NCBI RefSeq assembly: GCF_003073045.1
Contig: NC_037594.1
Span: 26,046,927-26,110,926 of the forward strand
Direction of reading: 5' to 3'
DNA from: Pomacea canaliculata
Taxonomy: Eukaryota; Mollusca; Gastropoda; Architaenioglossa; Ampullariidae
Length of the DNA stretch: 64,000 bases
Positions 26,201-37,698 of the stretch are shown piece by piece. Positions within the stretch are counted from its first letter, which is position 1. Each line of letters opens with the position of its first letter. The notes under the pieces are model-generated. The model was not told the DNA's origin. It was given only the letters and a program-made list of their open reading frames with translations, and did not search any database. Both the position numbers and the translations under genes were made by a program.

Positions 26201-26427
26201 AAACATAGAAGAGATTAGTTAAGAATTTTAACCTGATGATCATATTCCCTGTAATTTCCTTCTTGGAATAAGTTATCGTAACTGTGCCTGTGATCTGCCT
26301 GCCAATGGCTGACAGCCTCCTCCATTAGACGAAGGTCGTCCTTTGTAAACTGAAAACTTCTTGCCAGTGAGCTGCGTCTTCTTTCCCCTTCTCCTCGGAA
26401 GTCTTTAGGTTCTTGGACTTCCTCCAT
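20240..26427 (-). CDS. Pentameric ligand-gated ion channel, Cys-less, ELIC/GLIC-like
   Basis: Nine exons: 26427-26233, 25411-25283, 24919-24716, 24542-24418, 23058-22929, 22320-22168, 21537-21358, 20893-20846, 20341-20240 (TAA). All phases match, giving 421 aa. Residues 66-248 are the ligand-binding beta-sandwich, with the WNP loop near 119 and HFPFDVQ at 170-176. The two Cys that make a Cys-loop are absent; only C147 and C222 are present. M1 is about 249-271. M2 has R281 (0'), L290 (9' gate), D280 (-1') and T287 (6'). M3 is about 313-332, a ~17-residue loop follows, M4 is 351-369, then a basic 49-aa tail. The start ATG follows an in-frame TAA 30 nt upstream with no other Met. Residues 1-45 are charged, with no signal peptide. 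The exon 4 donor is GC. This build is that of prokaryotic pLGICs; -1' Asp suggests cation permeability (inference). The ligand is unknown. Confidence 0.85.
21850..21975 (+). mobile_element. tRNA-derived SINE head, partly duplicated
   Basis: TAGCCTGATGGTTAGTG resembles a pol III A box in a tRNA-like head. The ~52-bp head (GGTTCCATAG to GAAGCTCATC) is present twice in tandem. No B box or tail can be defined confidently. It lies in a channel-gene intron. A similar head occurs at 41850-42020. Confidence 0.5.
24416..24417 (-). other. GC splice donor (GC-AG intron) in the channel gene
   Basis: On the minus strand the exon ends CTATAG and is followed by GCAAGG. Joining to the acceptor before 23058 completes an Arg codon and continues the conserved segment leading to HPILYFTVRVKR. 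Reading through the donor meets a stop at once. Confidence 0.75.
25560..26060 (-). mobile_element. LINE 3' end (reverse-transcriptase tail plus 3'UTR), minus orientation
   Basis: On the minus strand the sequence encodes NSLPFHIRHFKHALRTHLFH, the usual end of LINE ORF2, then a 3'UTR ending in a GTGCTCTATAAATCACAC-type tail and ATT repeats. It is clearly homologous to 58790-59070. It lies in the first intron of the channel gene. Confidence 0.75.
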
Positions 26428-28490
26428 AGCTACGTTTTTTGAAACCGTCTTATGTTATTGCTGCTGCTGGATGGTTTCTGTTTTTGTTGTAACTGTAAGC
26501 TTTAAAGTCCCAACAAGAGGTTTCCCGTTTCAGGCGTTTGGTCTGCACCTGGCTCCAGTTGACATATTGTTCTTGTCCGAGACGTCCAGGTGAGAATTGT
26601 ATTTCACTTTGGTGTTGTTGTGTAAATAAACTGCTCGACTCACTTCATTCGATTTTGTCTAAAGCACACGGTTGTCATATATAGTTTATGTACTGTCCTA
26701 GGTTATTCAAGTTTTCCAATGCTTACACCTCATTATCAAAAGACTGAACAAAATTAAATTTTATGGTAGCTTAAGATTTATCTAGGTATGACACCCGGGA
26801 ATAGGTATTGTTCTTCAAGAGGGTGACACTACCACAAACATAAAATATGTTATTGCATACAACTCTGCAGTTACTTTCGGACGACATAGAAAACACCAAG
26901 AGATAGCTAATCTGAATGTAAGAAATAGCAGAAAAATATTCAACAAACAAAATGATTAACCTGTTACACAGACATACACAAAGCCACATTCAACAGCATC
27001 CCCCTTTACGATAAAAATCTTTCATTGCAACTCACTTTGAAGCCTCCGCCGTCAGGATCGGGCTCCAACATGAAAGAACATCAACAGTCTTTTCCCCGTT
27101 GCCGCCCCTATTAAAGGGTTCAGCGAGATCCGGCACACCAGTATATAAAGAACACAGATGACATGAGTAAAACGTTCTGGACAGAAAAATACATTCTATT
27201 AGTCTGGTCAGGACTTCATAACACAGTATACTCAGGAAAACTGTCACGTTTCCCTCCTGGTCAATGACACAAGACAGCAGCAAAAATCATGCAGTTTCCT
27301 TCTCAGCCCTAATCTTCACAGGTTATGCTGGTGGAACCCCTCAATGACGCCGTTACGTCAAGTGAAAAATGAGCGAGATGGAACCAACCTTTTAAAGTAG
27401 CAATAAAACAGTATCTCCATCGTTGCCATCGAAGTGGTTGGCAGATACTTGTCTCATTTTGAAAGGCCTTTGCATGTTTTCTTTGGCATTAACTTATTTC
27501 TAGAACTCGGTATAAGTTCTTGAAGGTTTATATTTGGAGACATGAAAGACAGAATAAACTGTGATCCTGCACAGGGCCAGCTATAAATTTAATTACAGCA
27601 GCAATCAGGACATTATCTGCAGAATTTCAGGGCAACAAGGGTTAATCAAGTCATTCTCACCCCAATAAGACAACAATGGAGCTATAGATCTCAACATAAT
27701 GAAGATGAATAAAAGTTTGCTGTTCACAAATGACAAACACATATTCATTAATTTAGATTTGTTTTATATTTAAAAGTGAAGAAGTTATTATAGACAATGT
27801 TTATGTTTTAGTTTGTTTCTGACACAATAACAATTCCGAAGTTATTCTTGGTTTTCATTGCAGATAGAAAACACAACACCCACCTATAATGCTCCAGTCA
27901 TATCAGGTTAATTTAAACTATTAGTATAAAAAGATTCCCTATACACATACATAAAACAATGACAGGCAGAAATAGGAGAAGATGCAGTGAGATAAAATGA
28001 TAAGTGTCTAAGAAAATTCAACTAAATAATAGAGAACTGAAACAGTCTCTAAAGTCTAGGACACAATGTTTATATTATCTAGAACTTTTGCACATGTATC
28101 TCACACACATACACAGAGTAGAATCTTGGAAGAACCAGGAAGTGCACTTGAGCATTTGAATGAAAGAAATAAAAAATTTCATAATATTTACACATTCATT
28201 CCTGCAAAATAAAATTGAAAAACTTGACTTATTTTAAAGTCATTTTTATACATCTATGGGCATATTTGCCTGTGTGTTTTCATAATTGTGTCTTATAGTT
28301 CTGCAACAAACACCTGCAGTCTCCAATTTATAATGTACACATTTCTTAAGCCTGTTTTCCCTACCAATTCTACTCTTTCCAAAACAAAATCCACAATTTA
28401 AACAGCTGTTGGCAAAAAGCGAATTTTTCCACAAAAAAAACCAAAAGAAATCCTATAAATGTTCCACTCCATCCTGCATTTCAACATATT
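26428..28490. other. Intergenic: channel 5' flank and TRIM gene 3' flank
   Basis: No gene is supported here. The part next to 26427 is the 5'UTR/promoter side of the channel gene, with a CTG-type run at 26460 and an in-frame stop before the ATG. The part next to 28490 is the TRIM 3'UTR. A short minus-strand open frame at 27032-27283 has no domain and no exon context. Confidence 0.5.
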
Positions 28491-31400
28491 CTAGACAGGC
28501 GTCAAGACGTAAACCTGTGTGCTAGAGGTGCCAACATAGAGCCTTTCTGTTGTTGTACAATAAGCCAAGGCAGTGGGCTCCATGATCTTGCTGGTGTCAG
28601 CAGGAGTCTTCAAGATTCCCTTAAAGTTTCCATTCGAAGACAACACATGTACACCATGCTTCCAGTCAGCTACATAGATGTTCTCTTCAACTCCTGTGCT
28701 ACACACCCCCCACAGCTCAGAGTCACAAAAGGATGAGCTATAGCATCCCTTGAGCTGAAAGTCTGAGGAGAATATCTTCACAAATCGACCAGCATCAGAG
28801 ACAATGACGTTGCCACTTGGGGTGACTGCGATGTGAAGAGGAGAGATGAAATGGAAATTCCCAACAGCATCCTTCTTCAGAACCTGTACAGGAACTCTTC
28901 TTAATTAGAATGCTGTCTATATTTTACAAGGAAATTTAATTTTGGCTGCTATAGGCAGAACCCTGTGTGCTTGTGTGCATGCATGCGTGAGAAGAAAAGA
29001 GAAAGAATAAAACTAGTTGGTATCAAATATGTATAACTAGATATATGCACAGATTATCAGCTTTTGCAATGGCAGAAATTTTTGACAGTGTCACAACTTG
29101 AAGACACTATCTGATGGGGGGTCATACAAGCACAGTATGATGTAGCAAAGAGGCAGAGGAGAATGTAGCTGCTGAAGTCTAACCAAAAGATGACATGCAT
29201 GCATCCTGTCTACAAAATGTAGTTGTGAAGCTACTTTGATTAAGAAGAAGCTGTTTATTACTGCTGTTTCAGTCAATTCATTGTACCTTGATGAGACGTG
29301 ACTGCTTATAGTCAAACACGTAGACACACCGATCTTCCTGGTCACACACGTAGACGTTGTCAGCATGCATCGCCACGCCACGGGGAAGAGACATTCCGTT
29401 AGCAATGCAGTGCATAAAATGACCATTGTTCTTCAAAACAGCGACAAACCCATCTCCAGGATTAGCTCCAGCATCAGTTACTAGTACTGTCTGGAACGGA
29501 GTTGTTGCAATACCCCATGGTTTTTTCCACATCTAAAGACAAAAAGAAAAGACGCTGACAAAATTTACTGAATGAAAGTGATTCTTCAAAAGTTTCTGAA
29601 AAATTAGAGCCTAAAAGACAAAAAGCTGTTTTCTGCATGTCTTGGGCTCAGTTATACACATGAAAAAAAATCTTTTATCACAAAGTTTTCCAAAGGCCTG
29701 AATATTACCTTCTAAAGTATGCTACCTACCTGACAATCAAGCCTTCCCATCTTTCCCTAGCTTGACCTTTTCTTTACCATGATAATATAAGAATGTGCTT
29801 TTTAGCTGCATTTTGCTTCCTTTGCAGTGCCAGCAGTATCATGTTTGCTACATTTCACATTTGACATCTCCGAAAATATTGGTCAGACTTTAATGGTGTT
29901 TGGTATTTTGTAGGTTTCCATGAAACACAGACTTTATTTGATCATGGATAAGTGATTTCTATATCTATATATATATGCTGTGTACAGGTTTTACAACCCT
30001 TTAGTGAAACCTCTAGTTTATTGATATTCTGTTGTACTCAGCTTGTTGTTTAGTCAACTAGTTATTTCACATTTACTTCACCAGAAGAAGCAAAAAAGAA
30101 GCCAAGAAAAAATGTTTACATTTAATATTGGGCTGAGCATCATGTCACAAAAAGTTCACAGGTAGATCTTTGTGTTTTGCAGAAAGAAAGAACACAGGAA
30201 TATGTGCTGTCACATGCTGTCTGCATGTAGCTTATAACTCTTACCCTATACGGCTTTGGAACAGTATCAGCTTGACTCTTGCAAGGATTCTTGGACAAGA
30301 TCTGGAGATGCCCACACCCAGCAGCCACAAATATGGAAGAGTCAGTGAGGGCAATGCTTGAAACAAACCCCATGTCTGTATGTGACAGAAGCTGTGCTGC
30401 CAATGCTTGATCTGGAAAGATTTCCTGAATATCCTGAACTCCACAATGCTGCACTTTCTCAAGATACCCCAAAGCTTCAGACTTCAGCATCTGCAGTACA
30501 AAATGCATATCAATCCAAAGCAATGGTAATGACGAGAAACAATGATACTGATAATGATAAATGTAAGGCTGCTCATAATGAAAACTGACAATGATGTTTA
30601 AGATGACCAAGATAATGATAAAATTGTATTATTTATAACTGGACTTTTCCATCATTGAAAAATTAATGTTTTCTCAGTAACAAAGACAGGGGTTTACTGC
30701 CTTCCAGTAATCTATTTAAATGCAGACATCAGTTCTTTTTTACTTGATGTCCTCACACATGCATGCATACACCACCACCACCACCACCCACACATCTCAT
30801 CTGTACCACACACTACACATACACACATCAAGGTAGTTTTTTTTTAAAGCTCATACAGTCACAGTTCACTGAGCTACAATGTACTCAGAGATATAGGTCT
30901 GCCTGTCATGTACCAGGTGCAGCACAACTCACAGATGCAACGATCAGTGACTGGCGAAACTGCAGGGCTGTTGCAGATTTGATTTCAGAAGAAACCTCAG
31001 AAAGTGGAATCAAACTGCGCATCAGCTGCTCAATCTCTGGCACCAAATGCATGCATTCCAACTGTGAGGACCTGGCTTCGCTAACCATTTTTCTAGCATT
31101 TTCCAGTTGTCCCTTTCTAAGCTCCATTTCTGATTGGATCTAAAAAAAGTTGGTATGCAAAACAGACCACCACGAAATGTAAAATCTTTCACTTTTATTA
31201 AGATCTTAAGCAGTTCTAACTTATGATTTATGTAGCTCTTTTACAGATGAATTAGAGCCAATAATACAAGGGAGAAAAAAAGGAAAAAGGTTCTTTTCAC
31301 TGAACACAAGAACGAGGAGAGAGAGAATATGAAAGAAAGAAGTGCAGTAATACATAATCTTGAATTTTATCAAATGGATCACAGATAATAAGCAAACAGA

Positions 31401-34400
31401 AGCATGTTAATTAATTAAAACTAAAATAGAGTTTTATGCTGACAAGTGGACATTGTAATAAGAATCATTTTTTAAGATCTTTCTGTACTGTACATGTATT
31501 TGTCAAGATCTGTCAGTCATGCCCAGCACATTGAGCTTAGCTTAACGTGGAGAAACACTCTTCAAATTCAGTTATTGTACTCTTACCTTGTGGATCTTAT
31601 CATCTACGTATGACACTTGGCAGCATATTTCTGATGTTATCTTTGAGCATTTTTCTTCAATTATGTTCCGTAGCTCTCTGCCACTAGCATTGACTGTAAC
31701 ACTAGCCAAAGCACCCTGTTCTGCCAAATTCTGACGCTTAAGTGTGATATCTGACAAGTGGGCATCAGTCTCCTCAAAAAGCTTTTGTAAAACTTCATCT
31801 ACCTGCAGTAAAATTCAAACATCAAATTAATTAATGCAGCTATGTATCTGATTTAAAGAAATGTATTAGTAATAACTCTCCACTAAGGAAAACATATTTT
31901 GTCGCGTGCCTCCCTGCCTAATCACGGCTTGAACAGAAGGCAACAAAGTATGCTTCCTGGTGTCATCATGGTCTAGTTCCTACAGTTGATTTACATTTCT
32001 TAAACAAGAAATGCCAAGGCTATGAGTAATGACTTCATGTGGGAAAATATTATTCACATAGGTAGTTTCATATGATTACCAAAATATATATATTCTTCTA
32101 GGCAATAGAAATGATAATAATTAATAGTAATAATAATTAATAATAATAGGAATTATATAGCACATTTCCCCACATGGTGGCAAGCTCAACGTACTTTACA
32201 AGAAACAAGGTCATGATGCCATATCTCAATGAGGACTGTGTTCATACACGAATCATACATACACATATACGCACAGAAAACAGTATTTCTGAAAGACCAG
32301 AAAGCATGTAGAACTCCCACTGTACACAGACAGGGACAGGGCATCCCAAATACTGTGGCCAGAGAGAGGCAGGGCATCTCAAATATTGGCACCAGAGAAA
32401 GAGAATGGGAAATGGCTGAATCTCTCCAGTCTAATACATGGGACAGTGGGAAAAACCTGCATGGGCAGAACGAACTATCAGGATGTTACAGTTTTGTCTC
32501 TGTTATTATCTTGCTGGCAATAACTAAAGGAGACTAAAGGAGATTTCAGGGGGAAAAACAATTTCTACATGTTATGGGAACCTTTCATCTGCTCATTGAT
32601 CCTTGCAGTTGATTGCCTCTCATGTCAAATGAAACAAAGTACAGTGGAACCTCGGTTAACGAACATAATCCGTTCTGTAAAGCTGTTCGTTATCCGAAAT
32701 GTTCGTTATCCGAAACAGTTTTTCACATAAGAAATAAAGGAAATAGATTTAATTGGTTCCCAGCCCCTGTTGACTCGCTATGTACAACTCTGACGTCTGT
32801 GCGAGTGGCCTTGACCGGTACATGCTGATGTTTGTGGGTGTGTATCTTGAGAATGGAAAGGGTGGATTACTTTGAATTCGGCAAGTCTTATCTTGAACGT
32901 ATCATTATGTGGTATCATTAGACATTATTCCATCATTAGTTTTTTACTTGCATGTAAATCTTTCCAAAGTTAACGTACAAACAAATAACTGAAGAATTTA
33001 CAGAAGATCTTCGTGAGGATGTTTTCTAAATCTTAAAAGATAAAGTCTTTTACCGGGTAAGACTTTCCGACTCCGGTAGCCTCTGTGTTTATTTTCTTCT
33101 GTCTGTGAATATTTTTACTGTTAATGTTATTTGCGTCGCCATGATATACTTTAACGTGAAATCTGTATGAAAGACCCGTACAGTCATTCAAACGTTAAAC
33201 AGCGCTCCGGCTATGAAATATTTCTCAACGTGCAAGAGACATAAACTGAACCTGCAATGCCAACAACTATACTGAAATCATTAAATTCCACACACTCCTC
33301 TATATCAACATCATTAAATGCCACAGAGTTTTCTATGCAGCAAGAAAGCTTTGTGACTCCTTTTAAAACGAAAATAAAATCCCTCAAGTAGAATTTGACA
33401 GAACGTAAATTCTGCTCCATAACGACAGGTGTTACTGGTCTCGGCTATCTCACACACAAAGAAACCCTCCATGCTTATCATCACTTGGAAGGCAACAGGC
33501 GGTCAGAATATGTTGCTGGGTGCACGAAACGTATCCCCCTCCTCCTCATCATGTAGAGGAGGTCACTTCTCGATTGTTCCTTCTCCCGAAAATTCAAGGG
33601 TCCCATAAAGTTTACTGAGATAGACTTCGTAAGCAGGGTTCTATCTGTATTACTTTCTTATTTTTCTTGCTGTTGGCTGTCCGAACTCTTGCTCAAAATC
33701 CAGCTATCCCAGATACATGCATATACAAAATAGTACATGAACTTCATACAGTAGTACAGCAGTATATACCGTAAAACACAAGGTGTATACACATGCATAG
33801 AAGTATGTGTACTACATATACACAGCAGTACACTAGTGTGTGTATATATAATAGTCTATTAGTACCCATACATAATAATTAATAAATATATTGTAGTACA
33901 TTAGTACACACATGGTAAATAATCCATATACAGTAGTACATTAGGGCACATACATGGTAGTACTGATTTGCTGTACTTAAAGATGGAATATGTGTTGCAC
34001 GTGTATAGTCATAGTTGTCGTGCATACATGAATGCAGTGTATATGTGGTACGTGCACACAATGGTTTATGTAGTGCGTGTGTGTGTGTGTGAGAACAGTT
34101 ATAATACAACATAAATGGAGTTAAATAAACATACAAACATTAACGAAAGCATTTAAACATAAGAACACTTGTCGTTTTGACGGCGTGGGTGGATGGAGGT
34201 GTGGGGAGGAAGGGATGGAATTACTGCTTTGATTACCCTTCCATGAGCACACGTGACATTGTAAAAACGGGGGGGGGGGGGGGGTAACTTCCTTTTTCTG
34301 TCGCTTTGAGGTTGAAGGAAAAAACTTGTCCAGTGTCTGTTCCTTCTGCCTTTTTTGTAACACTCTTGGGTAATACTACATCACATATCATTGAACATGT

Positions 34401-35996
34401 TTAGGCTCCTATTGCCTATATATATATATCGCACTGTTAGGGAAAGACTTTTCTACAGACTTTTCTTTGGAGCCATGATTGAGGATTATCTTATTAAAAT
34501 AAAGCACAAAAATCACTAAATAAGAAGGATGCGCATAGAAAAGGAACGACTGATCGTGACTGTGTCTCGAGCGCGAATGATGACATGCTGGTCGGTCACG
34601 TGTGGTTCACGTGGCTGTTCGTTATCCGAAATTTTGTTCGTTATCCGAGACAAACTTTTAACGAAATTTTTGTTCGTTAACCGAAATATTCGCTATCCGA
34701 GGCGTTCGCTAACCGAGGTTCCACTGTATATAAATATAAGTGGCAGCATTTAAAAAATGCAATGGTACTACGTAAAAGTAGAAAAAAGTGACAGCAGAGT
34801 TGCTTAGTATGTAATGAGCTAATCATGTATGTGCTAAATGTCAATCTAAAGTAAGATCAATATTGCACATATGTAGACCAACATACAGATAATGCAATTT
34901 CTATTTGGTAAGCTCTATTCTCACTTCTGCAGAGGATGCTGTTGATTCCTTTGTTTCTATTTTTAACCATTAACGTATGAAAAGAGGCTGGTATGAAGTC
35001 ACCTACGTCATTATTCTGACAACAACTATGTTCAACTGGATTGGCTACAGGTTTGGGTGACTTTTAAAAAAAAACATTGATCCTCAATTACCTTAACCAG
35101 TTTGTGACTTAAAATTTAAAAGCTTTTGACTGCCTAGACCTGATTTAAATCAGGAAGGATTGCCAAAATAAGACACTGCTTATGATGTAGACTTTTTGGA
35201 TAATGGACAATTCTAAAGAAGCTGAATGGCAAATTTTTCTGCTCTCACACACCTGCTGGAGTCTGTCCAAACTGTGGTCCTTAATCTCATTAAGAGAAAG
35301 CAGATGATGACTCTTAGTTGAAGGTAGCTTTGTGTGACTGCGGACACATGTCCCACAGAGCCACATCTGGCACTCATCACAATAACTGTTGCATTCTCTC
35401 CTCTCCTAAACATAGTATCAAACAATTTTCTTCAAACACTTCCTTACAAAAAAATATGAAAGCATCAATAAACTGCATTTTGTTGACAAATCTGTATGAA
35501 ATACTGTATAAAACTAATGACCATTTGTCTTCATATGCAGCCTTTAGTTGGCTTCAGTAGCTTTATGTTTAAATTATCATTTGTAACAAAATATATATTA
35601 AGCTGGTATTCTAATGTACTTTCTAGAGTTTGACCCTGTCACAAGCAGATGTAAACAACTTACTTCACATGCTGGACAGCTTTCTCCTGGTCCTTTACTG
35701 GGAAGACCAAAACACCTTCCTTTAGGTCCACTCTGACTGTTAAAACATTGCAGCAAACCAATCACCAAAAAATTGTTCTTCAGATTCTGAACATCATTAG
35801 AAGGTATGACAGTTAACTCCTTGCAAAGGGGGCAACAGCAATTTTTTTGAGCTGCGCTTTGGCATTGCATGTATTGCCGTAAACATTGCAGGCAGAAAGT
35901 GTGCTGACAGTTAAGAACTTTTGGCTCTGTGTACAGCTCCAGGCAAAGGGGACATGTTAGAAAGTCATCCTTGATTTTCTCTCCTTGGTCCTCCAT
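28491..35996 (-). CDS. TRIM-NHL protein: RING, B-box, coiled coil, NHL propeller
   Basis: Seven coding exons: 35996-35664, 35405-35253, 31802-31587, 31139-30933, 30490-30245, 29532-29287, 28883-28491 (TAG). All are phase 0, giving 597 aa. The RING is at 15-58 (C15, C18, C30, H32, C35, C38, then a CCCPLC block at 53-58), as in E3 ubiquitin ligases. The B-box at 107-145 (CPAC, YCDEC, LCGTC, SH, HH) crosses the first intron. A coiled coil occupies about 155-300. From about 340 there are six NHL-like blades (for example PWGIATTPFQTVLVTDAG, LPRGVAMHADNVYVCD, ENIYVADW, ERLYVG). TRIM-NHL proteins of this plan (TRIM2/3/32/71 relatives) ubiquitinate partners or bind RNA through the propeller; target and subclass are not readable here. 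An acceptor 19 nt upstream of the ATG and a GTAAGT donor near 36085 indicate a 5' noncoding exon. Confidence 0.88.
32120..32215 (-). mobile_element. LINE-type 3' tail remnant, minus orientation
   Basis: Read on the minus strand it shows GTAAAGTACGTTGAGCTTGC, a gap, then GTGCTATATAATTCCTATTA. This is the common 'GCGCTATATAAAT plus ATT' tail of CR1/L2-like LINEs. It lies in the large TRIM intron. Confidence 0.55.
32642..34726. mobile_element. 2.1-kb pogo/Tigger-like DNA transposon with TA target-site duplication
   Basis: The left end is CAGTGGAACCTCGGTTAACG. The right end is its inverted complement (CAGTGGAACCTCGGTTAGCG). TA lies directly outside both (32640-32641, 34727-34728). Inside each end the motif TTCGTTATCCGAAA repeats several times, as expected for transposase binding sites. 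The interior is mostly decayed, with a CAGTAGTACATTAG-type repeat at 33720-33980 and a 17-18-base G run near 34270. It lies in the 31803-35252 TRIM intron. Confidence 0.9.
34250..34363 (-). pseudogene. Transposase C-terminal remnant inside the pogo/Tigger-like element
   Basis: The minus-strand reading gives KRQKEQTLDKFFPSTSKRQK. A basic stretch with a (Q/E)xTLDxFF motif is typical of the C-terminal tail of Tigger/CENP-B-like transposases and resembles a PCNA-binding box. Nothing else of the transposase is recognisable. Confidence 0.55.
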
Positions 35997-36300
35997 GGTG
36001 CTTATATAGATCGAGCAACTGCAAAATAAAAGTAAAAGGCCATTTCACTTGTCTATCTGGGCAAAGTTAAATCAGACATCTTTACACTTACATATCTCGG
36101 CAGCCAAGCAAGTGTTCGCACATATATATATAATGTGACTATATGTAACGCACTGCCAGTCACAAACACTTTGTCATCACAGCAGCAGCAGCAGCATCCA
36201 GTTGCCAGCATACGTTACAGCTTTCGTACTATGTCGCAGCAGCAGCACCAGCTGACAGCTCTGCTCTGTGATTCTAGGTCTCAATCACAAAGCGAAGTCT
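35997..36300 (-). promoter_or_regulatory. 5'UTR and promoter side of the TRIM-NHL gene
   Basis: A splice acceptor lies 19 nt upstream of the ATG and a GTAAGT donor on the minus strand near 36085 closes a noncoding first exon. The exon region carries AGCAGCAGCAGCAGC runs (36178-36250). No TATA box is obvious. Confidence 0.45.
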
Positions 36301-36345
36301 ATTTTTAAATGTTCAAATAATTGTGGCATGCGTTAGCTCGATCAG

Positions 36346-36480
36346 TGGTGCCCAACCTTTTCTCGCCCGAGGGCCGCACTGGACATGATATAAAATTTCA
36401 CGGGCCAGAACACGGCGGTTTTGCCAGAATCATGACGATGTTAAAAGTGAAATTATGTTGTGTCTGGTTAAAACGAGCGG
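36346..36480. mobile_element. hAT-type terminal end fragment
   Basis: CAGTGGTGCCCAACCTTTTC followed by GAGGGCCGCACTGGAC is typical of one end of hAT/Charlie-like elements. The expected inverted end was not found downstream, so this is probably a truncated non-autonomous copy. Confidence 0.55.
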
Positions 36481-37698
36481 GCGCTGCAGGCCGTATGCTG
36501 GGCACCTCTGCGTGTGGTATTTTCTGCTTTAAGCGAACTTCGTCTGCAACCCTGCTTGAAGTTGAAACCATGCCGCTATTATTAAAAAAAAAGTGTTGAT
36601 TATGGAAAACAAATGCATGGCATGTCATTGCTATGCCCAGGCTAAATTTTAAATATAACTTTCTCGTTTGTGTGTACAGTCCTTATAACTCGTTGCGATA
36701 TTACGCAGAACTTACCGTTCGTATTGGAGTGGAGTTGTCTCAAGTTGTCAAGAGTTATTGTTCGTGTGCACTCAGACGACCCAAAGACAAAATGAACGAT
36801 ACAAAAGCAAATTTATTCACATGCAGAAATTAAAAGAAAAAAAAAAACTGTATATACACACCCACAAAAGAAATGCAAAGAACCGTCCCCACCCCCAGGT
36901 AAAAGATAATTTTAAAAAGCTAACGGGGAAAAGGAAAAAGAAGCGCCAGCTCTGTGCGGTTCCCTACAATGTCTGCCAGGGGCTGGAACCCACTAGCCAC
37001 GCCCACACCACCACCACAAGAACGTGGTTTCGCGCCAAAACTGCGCGTGCAGGGGGTAGAGGGAGGGGAGAATAAGGAACTCCCCATGGACAACGATGTA
37101 TACGCAATGAGCTCGCATCGCTTTGAGGGTCAACTGACATGCGCACGACGTAATGTTTGAGGGTCGAGTCGGTGCAACCAACATGTTTAATGCGCACGTG
37201 CGCAAGCACTCTAACACACCAACGAGCACACGCACACGCTGACCAACACAAAACCTCCACAACAGATCTTTGTTGAAACAAATTATTTTCATTTCGATCG
37301 CTATTTTACAGCTTGCTCGAATTTCTTTGCAGACATCGGCAGTTTTCACACAGACCGCTCCCGAACATTGACCACAAGACGCTTAATTTACTCGTAATAA
37401 AATATCAGCAGAGATTGAATGTTTCACTTAGGTTCCACGAGTTCCGTATAAATTAGATTATAATGGGAGCTAGTACTGTGACACAGCAGCATCGTTCCAA
37501 AATTACAGATGTACATAGTTGTAGATTTTTAGATATTTATCGTCTGAACATCTATTTGGTTTGGTGTTATTTTCTTTAGCAGTCTGTCTTTGGTATCTCT
37601 TGTGTGGTGCAGGAATGTTCTCCTGATGTGATTAGTCCGTGGAACATGCTAGTCTTCACTCTGAAAAAGCGACGTCTGCTTCATTCAAGGCTGTCGTC
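36481..37698. other. Intergenic region
   Basis: No gene is supported. Several overlapping open frames on both strands (36758-37349) are low-complexity Cys/Val/His-rich translations of GC-rich, ACAC-rich DNA. They have no start context and no splice-compatible neighbours. The last part is the 3'UTR side of the peptide gene. Confidence 0.5.

Noticed and set aside
27032..27283. 83-aa minus-strand open frame between the channel and TRIM genes
   Set aside because: It has no domain, no compatible splice neighbours and a Cys/Leu-rich random-like composition.
36758..37349. Cluster of overlapping open frames on both strands
   Set aside because: They mutually exclude each other, derive from CA-rich and GC-rich simple sequence, and lack splice or domain support.
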